A stretch of 64,000 nucleotides of DNA from Hyperoplus lanceolatus (taxonomy: Eukaryota; Chordata; Actinopteri; Uranoscopiformes; Ammodytidae), in NCBI GenBank assembly GCA_026929865.2, contig CM049408.1:19914501-19978500 (forward strand), written 5' to 3'. Numbering within the stretch: the first letter of the stretch is position 1; each line of letters opens with the position of its first letter. Position numbers and translations under genes: made by a program. Of the stretch, positions 1 to 15,345 are shown in pieces. The notes beneath the pieces were generated by a model. That model saw only the letters and a program-made list of their open reading frames with translations. It was not told where the DNA came from and ran no database searches.

Positions 1-3212
<3,212 letters not shown>

Positions 3213-3409
3213 CAGTGGTTGAAAGTATAAGGAACATCTTCTATTTGAATATTTTTTACTTTATACTTTATACTCCACTACAATTCAGATAAATATTGTA
3301 CTTAAGGTATAAAGTAGCATACAATGTAAATACTTAAGTACCTCAAAACTGTACGTAAGTACAGCACTGCTCTTGAGTCCATGCATTGAGTTACATTCCA
3401 CCACTGTTC
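3213..3409. mobile_element. Degenerate short MITE-like repeat
   Basis: The segment opens with CAGTGGTTGAAAGTA and closes with CATTCCACCACTG, an imperfect inverted pair. The interior, with repeated tactttatacttta and acttaagtac motifs, resembles the very common fish MITEs that end in 'ccaccactg'. Assignment is from recognition of the family, and no clear target duplication was found. Confidence 0.45.
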
Positions 3410-4196
3410 AAAGCAAGACACAGTGTATGTTGACAGATTTGAGATCAGATGAGATATATTGTTGGTCAGAAATCAAATTCAAATTCACACGCTCAACAAT
3501 CCAAATATTTCAGTAGCCTTAGGTGAGTATCAAGTCTGATGACAGTCATGTGGACAGAATGTGTGCAAGTATGTGCAAGTTATCACCTGACATGTTCTAA
3601 TGCACATGAGTTTATCGAAAGATGAGGTATTCATATTTTGTCTGTTCAATTGTTAAGGCTCAGAACACTTTGTATTTCATCCAGTAGAGGGCTCCATATA
3701 TATATTTTTTTTGCAGATGGTAATCCAAGAGGATGAGTGTATACACATTCATCAAATACTCTATGTATGTATGTATCCTTTAGAATCAATATAGTGCAAA
3801 TATACAAGGTTTTTGACTCAAGCTCTTTTTTGTGTATTATTGTATATTTGTGTAATAAGAACTTTATATAACGACATATATGCTCAGACCTATGATATAT
3901 ACAAGAGATCTACTGTTTGTATGTGTGGATGTATGTACGGAAGAATCATTTTTATTTCAGGCTAATTGCACAGTCTTTCTCTTATATGGTTGATATAATG
4001 GGTCAAGAGTGTGAAATAAGATCGGTCTTTCTCTGTTTTGAATTACAGTGATATGTATCACTTACTAAGAGGACAGGAGTTGAAGGAAATTGATGTAAAA
4101 CCTTTTGATTGCTTCTCTCATTATCTTTTGCATTTATTTAAAAGTAAGATAAAAATGGATGAAAAATCAGTCTCACACTAATGACACAAATGTGTT

Positions 4197-4511
4197 ACAG
4201 AAACAGTCTCTGTCTCTGTAAGAGTAAATAAATACTGGTGGTCTGTGTCATCTCTGCCAAGAACATTTGAACAGTCAGATGCACAGCATTAAAGAAGGGG
4301 TTGAATTCTACTTTGATTTCTTCAGACATGGCTTTGTGTTCCATGACTGGCGGCATTAGTGGTTTCAGACAAGAGCCAAGGCCCCTCCCAGGGTCATACC
4401 CTGGGGTTTGATTTGATTCGATCTCTTTTAAGGTCCTACTTTCCTTTTCAAAGGTCCTGACTGCAGTGGACAGCTATGAAAACAGTATATACACAAATAC
4501 ACAAGAGGATA
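4197..4511. repeat. Duplicated non-coding block, copy 1
   Basis: This stretch matches 19438-19789 closely. Shared landmarks include CTCTGTCTCTGTAAGAGTAA, ACATGGCTTTGTGTTCCATG, and a CCTTTTCAAAGGTC motif in both. Copy 2 carries about 30 extra bases in the middle. Neither block holds a convincing open frame. Copy 1 lies about 650 bp upstream of the receptor pseudogene. Copy 2 lies about 2.8 kb upstream of a B2-type receptor's first exon. I infer an ancestral upstream or regulatory segment carried along by tandem duplication. Confidence 0.7.
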
Positions 4512-5149
4512 AATAACTTATGAGGCAATCGTTGGCAATGCCATTCTTTAATGTTGGGCTCCCTCCGACTATGACTAAATATAAATAAAAAAGTTGTATA
4601 AAGAAACATAATTTATTGAACATCCTATGCTATGCTGTTTTGTACACTTATAATTGGAAGACTTTCTCTGACTGAAGAATTTGTAAATACACTGCATGTT
4701 ATGGGACTGTAGCCAAGGTCAGCAGACACACTGACTGTTTTGAATACTTTTGCAGAGGTGTTTAGGCTACTAGAGAAGAAATGGACAAGGCCATATCTGC
4801 ATTGTCACAGGGAGAGAGGAAAATAGAGACCTAAAATTATTTGTGTATTAGAATGAATCTTCTTAAAAAAAAAAAAAAAGAAAAAAAAAATGTGTTCTAA
4901 CTGTAGTAGCTGTGTATCTGTGTATCTGAATCTTATGGCAGTGGGGGCGGGACTCGATAAGCCTTTGGCTTCTCCTGCTACCCTTCGGACGATAAAACAA
5001 AGTAATATGTATGAATATGCAATGTGAAAATTATGTATTATGTGTAATTGTCCGGAAGAATAATAATAAATAAATAAGGGTATTAGTTGGAAACAGTAGC
5101 CTTTAGTTATTTCCGATTGTTCCAGTCTTTATGTTCCATTTCTCCAGAA

Positions 5150-5813
5150 CTCCTCTGCTAATTTTAGCAACACAACTACAAAAAGAGACCAAAACAACAC
5201 AATTGACAATGATGAGTGTCCTCAAGAAGAAACAGAGTGGAATGGATCTGAATTGTGCTGCAACTGTATATCCTGCTTATCGCTGTGGGGATTGTATATA
5301 ATGTTTTTGTCCTGATGGTTTTACACTTCAACAAGAAGGCCTACACCATGGCAGACATCTTTTTGAGCACCAAGCCATCCCAAAGGGTTCCAAAACGGTG
5401 TAGCTACACACTGCAGTCCGTTTATTTGTCGACAGAATCATTTCCGTGTTTATTCTAATAGAAAATGGAGTAGAATTTGGTCATAAAAATATATATATTC
5501 TCACTGTCTCTCATTGTATTCTGTATGTATTTGTGAGGCAATGCATGTATGTAATCTCCTATATACTGGATTTGATTCCTGGAAGCTCTTGGAAGTTGTC
5601 CAAATATTGGATGACAAGCAATGTTCCCACACTCTTAATAAAGGGGACCAGGTTTCAGTGTATCTGGCCTTTCTCAACAGTACTCTGAACCCACTGCTGT
5701 ATGTCTTCTCAGGAAATTACTTTAAGAGGAAAGTTGGCGCCATCTACTGGAGGACTAGTCATCATCGCACAAGATCGGAAATGACCACGGCCCAATTCCA
5801 AAGTCCTTCCTAA
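5150..5813 (+). pseudogene. Chimeric bradykinin-receptor pseudogene
   Basis: The 5' part (about 5150-5370) aligns with the N-terminus and TM1 of the B2-type gene at 13.3 kb. It retains NTIDNDECPQE-like coding and an HFNKKAYT loop matching that gene's CLHKKACT, but the start codon position reads ACA. About 190 bp with no receptor similarity follow. The 3' part (about 5560-5813) instead resembles the divergent receptor at 32.4 kb: a short ECL2 piece, then TM7 with STLNPLLYVFSG and the FKRKVGAIYWRT tail. TM2-TM6 are essentially missing. Several frames would be needed to read it, so it cannot make a receptor. The mix of two paralogues suggests unequal crossing-over or conversion followed by deletion. 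Confidence 0.85.
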
Positions 5814-6655
5814 AGCCTCAAGTCCTAAACCCTTACTGACTTAAGCTGATGTCATCTGTAGTGCTTGAGTGGGAGAGGCTGCGAGGGCTCAAAATGGTAA
5901 AATGGGATGGTGCTTTGCCACAGATCACTTAACTTTTGCAATGCAATTTATATTCAATTTAACTGGGCTTTATTGGCCTAGAAAACGAGAGTAAACATTG
6001 CCAAATCAAGAGCAAAGAAATTAAATGAAATAGCCCAAATCAATTTTACTACTAATACATGAAAAAAATAAAAACTTCAACAAAAAAAAAACAGTTAATT
6101 GTCAAGTATTCAATTTATTTCCACAAAGCAAATATAAAATATTGTGTATGAACGTCATGAGCGCTGACAATATTTAATGAGTTGACAGTGGGATCAGATA
6201 AATGATCGATCAAACATATTATCATCATAAAACACCTAGATGGAGATTTCTGTGGAGTAGCCTATTTGTGCGTCAAATTGTACAGGGACGCGCTGTTACA
6301 GGCTTTCTCCAGTCGGAGCTGCAGAGTAAAGTGACACAAAAACTCACATAAGATTATTTTTCTTCACAGTGACCCTAATACACCGTGTTAATGTGAGTTT
6401 TTGTTTGGCTTTTTAATTAAAATCATACCTCATCCTATGCCAGACTTGTGAGGAAATGCACAGAATAAGGAGTTTCCCCCAAAGTCACGGCGCTATAAAC
6501 TTTGGGTATTTCCCTTAGCCAAAGTCTGCAGAAATGCTGACTTGTGGAAATGGGGCATAAAGGGCACAAAGAGAGCCTTCGTAGACTTGATGATTTGACA
6601 GTGGGACAGCCCTAAGCCCTCACTGACTTAGCAGGAGCATGCCTCAAAGTCTGTG
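5814..6655. other. Insertion interrupting the pseudogene 3' end
   Basis: Homology to the 32.4 kb receptor breaks here and resumes near 6660, so about 840 bp has been inserted. The edges carry similar direct repeats: near 5820-5845 (AAACCCTTACTGACTTAAG) and 6607-6632 (AAGCCCTCACTGACTTAGC). No protein coding was recognised. The element class is unknown. Confidence 0.5.
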
Positions 6656-7190
6656 AGTCTGTAAGGGTGACCATTGAGATTGTGCCCACATATCAGCACT
6701 CTGTTGTATCTAGTTACATCGACAGAATGAAACAAATTAAGATTGTGGTCATTTTTAACGTAAGGATTGGAGGATCAGACTCTTCTTGACATCCTGTCGT
6801 ATATATTTATTGCTTCTTATGGAAAAAGAAGCAATACAATCTACAGGAAATTAGTCACAAATTGTTGTTCATTTAGACGATTATAATGCTGTTACATGGT
6901 AAAACAGCGCTATCAAAGGATGATGAATATTGTGCTTTCGGAAGTAATTTACATAATTCAATCTTTAGAATAAATTTTACAGTCTCCATAAAGACACTTC
7001 TGTCTTTCTCTGCAGATGAACATTATGTATATGAGTTTCAATTGTTTTATGGCCTTAGTGTTACCAACCACAAATGTTTTTTTTTCTTTCATTTGATTGC
7101 ACAATGCAGTTCACACTATGTAGGCTTACTTTCCTGATTATGGTCAAACAGTATATCTTGGAATGTAGACAAAACATTTATTCAATTGCG
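6656..7190 (+). pseudogene. Displaced receptor C-terminus and 3' UTR
   Basis: About 6660-6770 matches the last codons of the 32.4 kb receptor (a CACTCTGTTGTATCTAGTTA-like run, then 'aggatcagac'). From 6795 to about 7180 the sequence follows that gene's 3' flank (33525-33790), including TTGCTTCTTATGGAAAA and AAAACATTTAT. The duplication that made the pseudogene therefore included several hundred bases of 3' flank. Confidence 0.75.
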
Positions 7191-8439
7191 AGATACTTAG
7201 CACACAGTCTCTCTATAACAATCTAGTGGGGAATTGTGAGGTTTAAAGAGCAAGTCAGTGTTTTTTTTTATCACAATGATTATACAGTTGCAACAAAGTA
7301 TCAACCACACAGAGAAACGTCTGATCTGATATTATATTAACAACTTGGACACAGGGACATGTTTAGGGATGGGCCTGTGATAGCATTACACATTGCTAAA
7401 ACCCTCTCCCCAAACAATGAAAAATCATAGACATGGTTTAACAAGGAATATTATGAATTCAAGTCAAGCTTGAAGTCTTTGTGTTTTTGTAACATGGCGT
7501 CTTATTGTTAGTGGAGCTAAAGTGATAGTGTTAATTGTTAGCTTGCCCGGCCATTAGCTTAGTTAGATTTTGTAACCTTATCCATTAGCTTTATCCACTT
7601 ATCCTTCAGAGGGCTTTACAAGGGTTTGAGCCAATCCTATCTAATATTTGGAGTCTGTTTCAAACCAACATAGACATTACATTTAAAATCTCCTATATGT
7701 AACAACATGCTGTATATTTTAGTGAATATAAGAAGCTTTTTTTTGTCTTCTTCTTTGGAATTATTCTCTCTCGGAAGTCGAGGACAATGTTTTCTCTAAA
7801 TTTCAAGTGGTGAAGTTGCCACTATTGTCTGGCATAGTCAGGGCGTAGCAAACGGTCAACATTGACAGGCAACAATTTGGTGGAAACATTCATTGTCGCC
7901 ATACTCTCTTAATGCATTTGATGATTATCAGACTTTATAGTGCAGTTACCATGCATAGATGAATTAACATAACATGACTAAACGTTATTATAAAATGTTT
8001 TTGTGGGAAAAACTTCTTACTAAAATGTAGATTAAAAGTGTGATGTTCGGTTTTTGTATTAATATCTCAGTTTTAGATTGTACAGTAGAACACATCTCAA
8101 TTAGCCTATCAGCATGTAACTCGTGGTCTGTAAGCCATTTGGTCGGCTGAATGTTCCAACTGCACATCCATTTCCAATTATCCAAATCTAATAACATGGA
8201 CAATCACAGTTAATTACTGTACTCTCTAGCTTGTTATGCCTTCCAATCCAGATTATTGGAATAGCCTTAGTATGTTTCACTTAAGTCTAAGATTTGTGCT
8301 GCATTTGTTGCAAGTTGCTCAGCTATTTTCCTTTTCACATGAAATAAGCATACGGGTTCTAGATATTATGGGAGATATTTGATAAGTTAGAATGTGCTTA
8401 TTTCCATGTGTTCAGCATAAATTCATTTATAATAATAAT
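7191..8439. other. Gene-free stretch
   Basis: AT-rich sequence with only short open frames. No recognisable gene or well-formed element was seen. Confidence 0.4.
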
Positions 8440-8447
8440 ATAATAAT

Positions 8448-9117
8448 TAGGGCTGTCAAATTAACACGTTAATTTCGATTAATTAATCACAGAAAAATTA
8501 ACGCAATTAAAAAGAATTACGCAGATTAATCACACTTCTATAATGCCCTTTGACCCGGTGCAAAAGTGGTGCGCAGCTGCACCGAGCTGAACCTGTAGCT
8601 TGCATACACGGCCCGCACGGGTGAAAGGGAGAAAAGTAAAGAGAGAAGCTGGGGGAAAGGGCGGGGCCGAGGGCTCTATGGACGGTTTATGGGATGCTTC
8701 GGGCAAATAAGCATGAAGGTAGGAAGACATCTTACTTTATTCTCCGCAGTGTCTGTGCATTATTGATTTAGTGGGTGCAACAATGTAGGTTCAAAAGTAT
8801 CTCTCAATCTTCCTCCGTGTGTACAATTTTGTTTGCTAGCTGTCTCGTCTCCCGCGTAAACGGACACCGTGTGTGTGTGTCAATATTTTTGCCTATGAGT
8901 ACGACGATGGGGAATGAATCGGCACAGTGCAGCACTGTCTGTTGTGGAGACAGAAGTTACGAGAGACAGAGAGCGAGAGAGAAACAAACTGTAGCAGGCT
9001 ATACAGCTGTTTATAAACAGGTGTAAAAGTGTCAAAAAGTATGCGATTAATTTAGATTAATTAATCACAGAGCCTGTAATTAATTAGATTAATTTGTTTA
9101 ATCGCTTGACAGCCCTA
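8448..9117. mobile_element. hAT-type nonautonomous transposon, copy 1
   Basis: The ends are inverted: TAGGGCTGTCAAATTAA on the left and TTGACAGCCCTA on the right, followed by inner palindromic TTAATTAATCACAG motifs. The flanking octamer ATAATAAT is present at 8440-8447 and again at 9118-9125. An 8-bp target duplication points to the hAT superfamily. At 670 bp there is no transposase, so it is nonautonomous. Copy 2 (25000-26015) is related, in opposite orientation. Confidence 0.88.
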
Positions 9118-9533
9118 ATAATAATAGATGAAACGTATATAGAGCTTTTCATGAAATCAAAGTCGCTTGAGAACTGAATTATGTCAGATGCCCAATCTAA
9201 ATGTTCTTGTTTGGCATCACACTGATTCCCTCAGGATTCCAACGGAATCCCATTGTGCCCTAATGGGAAGGAGGCAGGATAAGGAAATAGTATGGGCGGG
9301 ATGTAAGTTGCCTAAATTCATCTGTATTCAATTGTCCTAATAAGATCTCTGGCTTACATGAATAGTGGTTATCTTCTACTTTGTTATATCAACTCTATCT
9401 GAAAATGTACTTTTTCTGTCAGTCAAAATAGGTCTTGCTAAAAGATTTGGGCACCAAATCTAGGTATTTGTGAACCAAATGTGAAAAAATATACATTTAA
9501 TGGTGCCCAAATATTTTAATCCATATGACACTA

Positions 9534-10279
9534 CAGGGCTGTACAGTGCGACAGTTTTGATCGCATTTGCTACTGAAATTGATCACGTGCGATGATGAAT
9601 ACGAATCCATTCGCACTCCTGCGACAGGTTGATAATGAGGAGAGGCTGTCTTTGAAACACAGAGGAGCATTGCACAACACTGCTTAGAGGGATCTACATT
9701 AACACTGCGGGTGAATGAGTCTTAGGCAAGTAAGTTATTGAGTCCACCCTCCACTTTGGCTGGTGAAAGATGTGTGCTCGGGATCTGTGCTCGTGCAGCG
9801 ATTCTAGGTATAAAAACTTCACCAACGGCAATTACCGGAAGGAGACGGCACATTACCACAGTTAAGTTAGCGCGTGTACAAACAGAACATTTCCTGTGCG
9901 CCTTCACATTAAAAGCCTGGTACTAGCCAAACGTGAGTTGACTTTTATTTTGAAGCCGATAAGAACAGGAAGTTAGCGCTTTTTTCTAGCTTGAAAGGCA
10001 ACTCTTTCAGCTGCAGCGAGCAATCAACAGTAGCCTAGTCTATTTACACAAAGTTTTAAATAAGCCACTGAAAAGCTACTCCCAACACATTCACAACAAC
10101 CTATTTAATTTATCCTAAATTGTACCAATATGTATACTTATTTATTTAATAGGCTATGTTTAATGTTTTAAAGTTTGGTTTTAATTAACAGAAGGACATT
10201 ATAATAATAATTCTGAATCAGCAAAAAATTGCAATTGGCAGGTTAGATTCTTTTTTCTAAATTGCAATCAGTGCACCCC
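9534..10279. mobile_element. Degenerate DNA transposon with shared interior
   Basis: The region starts CAGGGCTGTACAGTGC and ends near CAGTGCACCCCTA, a loose inverted pair. The interior contains GTAAGTTATTGAG and ACGTGAGTTGACTTTTATTT, also found inside the PIF/Harbinger-like elements at 60.2-62.3 kb, although those have quite different termini. The element class is uncertain. Confidence 0.5.
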
Positions 10280-10684
10280 TATTCATTTTTCTACAATTAT
10301 TACTGCACACACTAGGATATCATATTAATTGTGAATCTCAAATGAGACCAGGATGACATGCTCAAAAGTAATTAGAGCAAAATGCAAGGGTTAAGGTTAT
10401 GCAAGTTTTCAATCATAGCCTACTTTGTGTGCTACCAAATTTATTTTTGTGCTACTAAATTTTTTTGCTTGCTAGCACCAGTGCTACCAGGCTGGAGGCC
10501 AAGCAGCAATTTAAATGTATTGCCTTGGCTCACTAAACACAAACAGTTTATTAACATGTAAACAGTTGGCCTGCTTAAACATGGAAGGGGTTATGTCATA
10601 ACCCCTTCCATGTTCCCATGGCTTCACTTCACAACATTTCCTGAACTTGCCATTACCAAGATGAATGGTAATGGAAATGGAAAA

Positions 10685-10817
<133 letters not shown>

Positions 10818-11008
10818 AGGTCAAACAACACAATCTTGAGCTGCATCATTTAAAGGTCATAAAGGTACTCTGAGATTATAAAGGTAATGTCGTATACACC
10901 AACTTTAAAGTAAACTAACAGCAGTGTTTATAGTTCTAGCATGGGAAATATATCTTGTTGAAGAGAGGGCATAGAGCAACCCGTCTGAGTTGTCCATTCT
11001 CCATTAAG

Positions 11009-11130
11009 AGAGAGAGAGAGAGAGTGAGTCAGTGACAGACAAAGCACAGTAGCAGAAGCTGCTGGAACAGTGAAGTGTATGTGGACATTTTCACATCTTC
11101 AACCGGAGGAATGACTCTCTTGCTTATAAG
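11009..11130 (+). CDS. bdkrb2: B2-type bradykinin receptor, first exon (20 coding bases)
   Basis: The exon ends with ATG ACT CTC TTG CTT ATA AG followed by a GTATGC donor. Coding is 11111-11130 and gives MTLLLI plus two bases of the next codon. Joined to the acceptor at 13257-13258, the frame continues as S-APANVST and then runs into the internal ATG at 13281. The same exon is recognisable before the gene at 23.3 kb and, without an ATG, at 40.98 kb. That three-way similarity, including the upstream AGTCAGTGACAGAC-like leader, is the main evidence. The exon 5' edge is a guess after a short (GA)n run. Human BDKRB2 also has coding sequence split upstream of its main exon, from family knowledge. 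Confidence 0.68.
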
Positions 11131-11957
11131 GTATGCATCCGCTTCATTTGGTTGTTGTTTTACCAGTATTTGCTGTTGTTAAAATATAAAACGAACTATA
11201 CTTAACATTGTTTAACATAAACAATGGTCTACAAAATATCAGTGTTTAATATAGACATTGCTTTCAGGCCAAACCTGCTCAAATAAAACCCAATTCTAAT
11301 TCTAATATGTTAGGATGTAGACTGCAGCTCTGCCATTACATTTATCTTAACAGATTTTAGCCCCACGGTCTGTAAAACCAGTATTTAAAACTGTACTCTT
11401 TGTACAATGCTGACTTGAAAAACATGGAGTAAAGGGTTTAAAAATCTTACTCCTGATGTGTGCAAACCAATGCAAAAACATTTTATGACTGAATTTGTGA
11501 CAATTGTAAGGGGGGGGGGGGAGTTGAGGTTTGTTTGAAAAATAACAGCCTTTTCTGCAGTTGCTTTTTAATAATATGTATGTCTTTGGCACCTTGAGTA
11601 GAAGATAGCTTCCAGTTCTGTACAAAAATAAAACTTGCTAAAATTGTGTTTTACAAATACATACATATATTACATTATTCATGTATTATATTAGATAAAA
11701 TATGTTACCATGAATTCAGAAATGTATAATTCTAAATGTTTGTGTGTTGCTCTCTGCATAAATATATAAACTGTATATATATATCCATGAAATGGAAACA
11801 TCTAGGACCAGAATTCTGTTCACCTTTTATGTAGCTTGCACAAGTGATGGTTTTGTATTTTTATTTTTATACCAGTGTGAGACTCAATTATCCAAATACC
11901 AGATATCACAGTTGCATACCATACAAGATCATTTTAAATCTGACTCATACCCAGTCA

Positions 11958-13106
11958 GCCAAGTCTCACGCTTTGGCCGTGAGACACACGCATATCAACC
12001 AGTTCACACGCTCACACGCCACACCTCCAATTTCTCACCCAGAGAAATGAATCCCCGTAATATATATATTTCTTTTTGGTACTTTTACTTTGAAAGTCTT
12101 ATTTTGAAAAGCTAAACGGACTGAGTTCCGTGACATCCTCTTTCTGCCATGCTTTCTGCACGCGCGGTTTCTTTATAGGTCCATGGCCGTGTGCAGCCCG
12201 TAGCCGCAGCAGCCACTTGGCAAACCACCACGGCCACGCCCCCCTGCGTTACACTACAAAACTAATAAAAGCCCGCCGCCTCCCAGTCCCGCCCTTTGTT
12301 CAAATTATATGGAAAATTAATGACAACAAGGACGCCGGTATTAAATGAACAAAGAGGTAAGACCACCTTAATTCAAATCAGTCACTTCACTTGATATATC
12401 CAAGCTTGTTTTGCATTATGTTATTGAGCTGGTTGACACACCAACACATTTTTGTTCTAAAATGTTGTCAACATTAATTGAATGAATGTATTGAGTAACT
12501 AAGCTTAGAGGTTACTGTGGGAAAAATATGTTCTGAGAAGACATCAAGTGTCATAGATTTAATATAATAATGGTGAATTGAAATTGGATAATTGGATAAC
12601 CCATACAATGTTGAATACATATAGAATAATTACCTTTATTACAGTTTAACCAAATATTTTAACAATAGGCTACAGGAGATATTTGAAAGCACTACACATG
12701 CATTGTAGGCTATTCAATTAAATTTGTGTCAGCGAAACCGTGAATGTTCTCTTTTACTTTACATAAAAATGAATGCAGAAAAGGCACACATTGCTTCATA
12801 AAAATTCACCAGAATGAAGGAAATTAAGTGTTTAATGCTCAAAATTTTCTGGGGGGGAACCCCAGACCCCCACTTACAGTATGTCCACACCCAATGTTTA
12901 ATTAAAACCTGTCCTACGACTTTGCAATTCATGAATTCGTTTATTTTTATAAGATTTTTGATGTTTTATCACATTTTCCAATTGTCTTTTATTTCTGATT
13001 TATTATGAACAATATGTAAACTTGCAGGACACTTGCAAAAATGATTGGGTGGGAAAGAGGACACGGTTTTGGGTCCCTCGGCCAAAAAATCTCACTCCAA
13101 ATTTTA

Positions 13107-13107
<1 letters not shown>
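11958..13107. mobile_element. TIR DNA transposon in intron 1, copy 1 (3' end lost)
   Basis: The left end reads GCCAAGTCTCACGCTTTGG. The body from about 12610 to 13105 matches 46345-46830 almost base for base, including CAGCGAAACCGTGAATGTTC and CCTGTCCTACGACTTTG. In the second copy the right end is an inverted CTTGGCAGCCCTG. Here that end is replaced by a (TTA)n run. No transposase was recognised. Confidence 0.75.

Positions 13108-13156
<49 letters not shown>
13108..13156. repeat. (TTA)n microsatellite
   Basis: About 48 bp of TTA/ATT trinucleotides lie about 100 bp upstream of the main receptor exon, where the right terminus of the transposon should be. Confidence 0.95.
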
Positions 13157-13159
<3 letters not shown>

Positions 13160-13258
13160 CATTTCAGTGTTGGAAATATTCATTGTTCCCAGCTTTATGA
13201 TAAAATATATTTTTCTAATTTAGCTTGATATTGTCTTTAATGTTTCGATTTGTTTCAG

Positions 13259-14300
13259 CGCCCCTGCTAACGTCAGCACCATGGCTACAGACGGAACCCA
13301 AAACAACACAAATGACGATGATGAGTGTCCCCAAGAAAAAACAGAGGAGTGGGTCCTCACTGTGCTGACAGTGTACATCCTGCTCATCGCTGTACTGGGG
13401 ATTGTGTTCAATGTCTTTATCCTGTTGGTTTTCTGCCTCCACAAGAAGGCCTGCACTGTGGCTGAGATCTACTTAAGCAATCTGGCTACTGCTGACCTTG
13501 TCCTAATGGCTTGTTTGCCCTTCTGGGCTGTTAACACAGCCAATGACTATAACTGGCCATTTTCTCATTCCCTGTGTCGACTGGTTAACCAGGGTATCAT
13601 CATGAACGCCTTCTGCAGCATCGACTTCCTCGTTCTGGTTAGCATGGATCGCTATGTGGCACTGGTGCATCCCCTGTCACATAGCAGAATGCGAAGGCCA
13701 AAATATGCCAAGCTGGGCTGTCTGCTAGTGTGGGGTTTGGGATTGCTCTTGAGTGTCCCCACGTTCGTGTACAGGGATATGAAATATTTCCCAGATAGGA
13801 ATGCTACTGGATGCTATCTCAATTACCCAAACCTCACTGTACACATGCTGTGTGAGGGTATGCAAATCATGTTCAGTTTCATCATCCCCATTCCCATTGT
13901 TTGCTTCTGCACTCTCAAGATTCTTCGAGCTGTAAGTAGCCGCTTAATGGAGGGGTTAAACTGCCAGAAAATGGAGCGTAAGGCCACCACTCTGGTGCTG
14001 GCGGTCCTCCTGGCATTCGTGATCTGCTGGGTGCCATTCCATTTTGTTAGGATACTAGTTATGCTCCATGATGCTAAAGTCCTGACAGGGTGTGGACTAC
14101 AAACCGTCCTAGACATTTGCAGGTCGATTGCCGTCTACATAGCGTTCTTCAACAGTGTTCTCAACCCCATCCTATACGTCATTGTGGGAAAGAACTTCCG
14201 CACAAAAGTTAAGGAAATCTTCAGGCAGGGGAGGAGTGGTGCTGTGAAGCATTACAGCATGACCGCCATACACTCAAAACTAACGAGAAGCGTTAAATAA
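13259..14300 (+). CDS. bdkrb2: Bradykinin receptor B2-type, main exon
   Basis: A class A GPCR for kinin peptides, expected to couple to Gq at the plasma membrane (family knowledge). From the internal Met at 13281 the protein is 339 aa; with the upstream exon it is 353 aa. Seen: N-glycosylation sites near the N-terminus (NNT) and in ECL2 (NAT, NLT); the B2 signature CLHKKACTVAEIYLSNL after TM1; Cys99 and Cys178 as the conserved disulphide pair; DRY at 123-125; CWVP in TM6 (249-252); NPILY in TM7 (295-299). The exon begins after a TTTGTTTCAG acceptor. Asp115 (position 3.41, two before LV in TM3) is Tyr in the near-identical copy at 51 kb. The CDS is open throughout. Similarity to human B2 is strongest in TM1-TM2. 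It could be named a B2-like paralogue rather than the one-to-one orthologue. Confidence 0.93.
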
Positions 14301-15345
14301 TATTTGATATTTACCAATCAGATCCTCCAAATGGTGATGTTTGTCATTGAAAAATGTTCATGAGGAAACTGCCCCAAAGGCTTACGCACTGGTGTATCCT
14401 GTCAAACTACGCCTCTTATTGTGTTGGAGTCTTTTACCACTCGAATACCTGTGAAAAACATGTTACAGTAAGACATTTTCATCACAGTGTGTGTAGAGGT
14501 CAGACCACAGCCGGCCCGAGGCATAAGTTTGTGTGTTTGATATTAACATCATATTATGCAAATGTATGTTATCATACCAAAAAGGAATAAAATGTTTTGG
14601 TCTAGATAATTAATAGCCTAAAAATGTAATCAATTCACCTGGGAGGTAATCCAAAATTATCTGATCATGTCACGTTCACAATCATGCACAGTGTGTATTG
14701 AGTTTATTTAAAAACAATTGGAAATGGGGCTACCCTCAGTTGCCCATGCACTGTGTATAGTCTATTCTATTTCAGCCTCGTCTGTGGAAAAAAAGATACA
14801 GTAGCTGGACAACAGAGTTCTTCTGCTTCGTTCCTCTCACTGAATTTAAATGCATTCACTATATTATAGAGAAATATGTCTCGTTAAAGAAAAAGAGCAC
14901 CAAGCCCAACCCAGAGAACACTCCATAATATTTTATTTTATATTAATATTTTTATGGAAAATCCCTGTGTCCTTCTTCAATAGCTTCTAATTCATCTGAC
15001 CCAGTGTCTCCAAATTATTTGTTCACACAATATTTCTCAGATTTAGCCTCTTAATTTTCCTCTCAAAGTGCACCAGATTCATGCATTTCACTTTAAAAAG
15101 GTTAACAAAAATCCCCCGGGGGCATACCCCCGGTCCCACCTACGAGGGTCTGAATCTCGGCTGTCTAATATTTTCGCACAGCTGCACAGTGGAGGCACTA
15201 GCGGAAAACACTGGGGGTGTGAATGATATTTAACAAAGATCTATAGTTTCAGCAGCGCTAACATTGGAGAGGGGCCCCCTAATCATATTTCGCTTAGGGC
15301 CCTATGAAGGCTTGGGCCGGCTCTGGGTCAGACTCCTGCACAGTA
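14301..15345. other. 3' flank and unassigned sequence
   Basis: The first few hundred bases are likely 3' UTR, with AATAAA at about 14586. Around 15110-15300 a GC-rich tract (TCCCCCGGGGGCATACCCCC) looks like a worn DNA-transposon fragment, but no terminus was found. Confidence 0.45.

Noticed and set aside
12989..13228. Poly-Asn and poly-Ile/Leu frames
   Set aside because: Products of the (TTA)n microsatellite.
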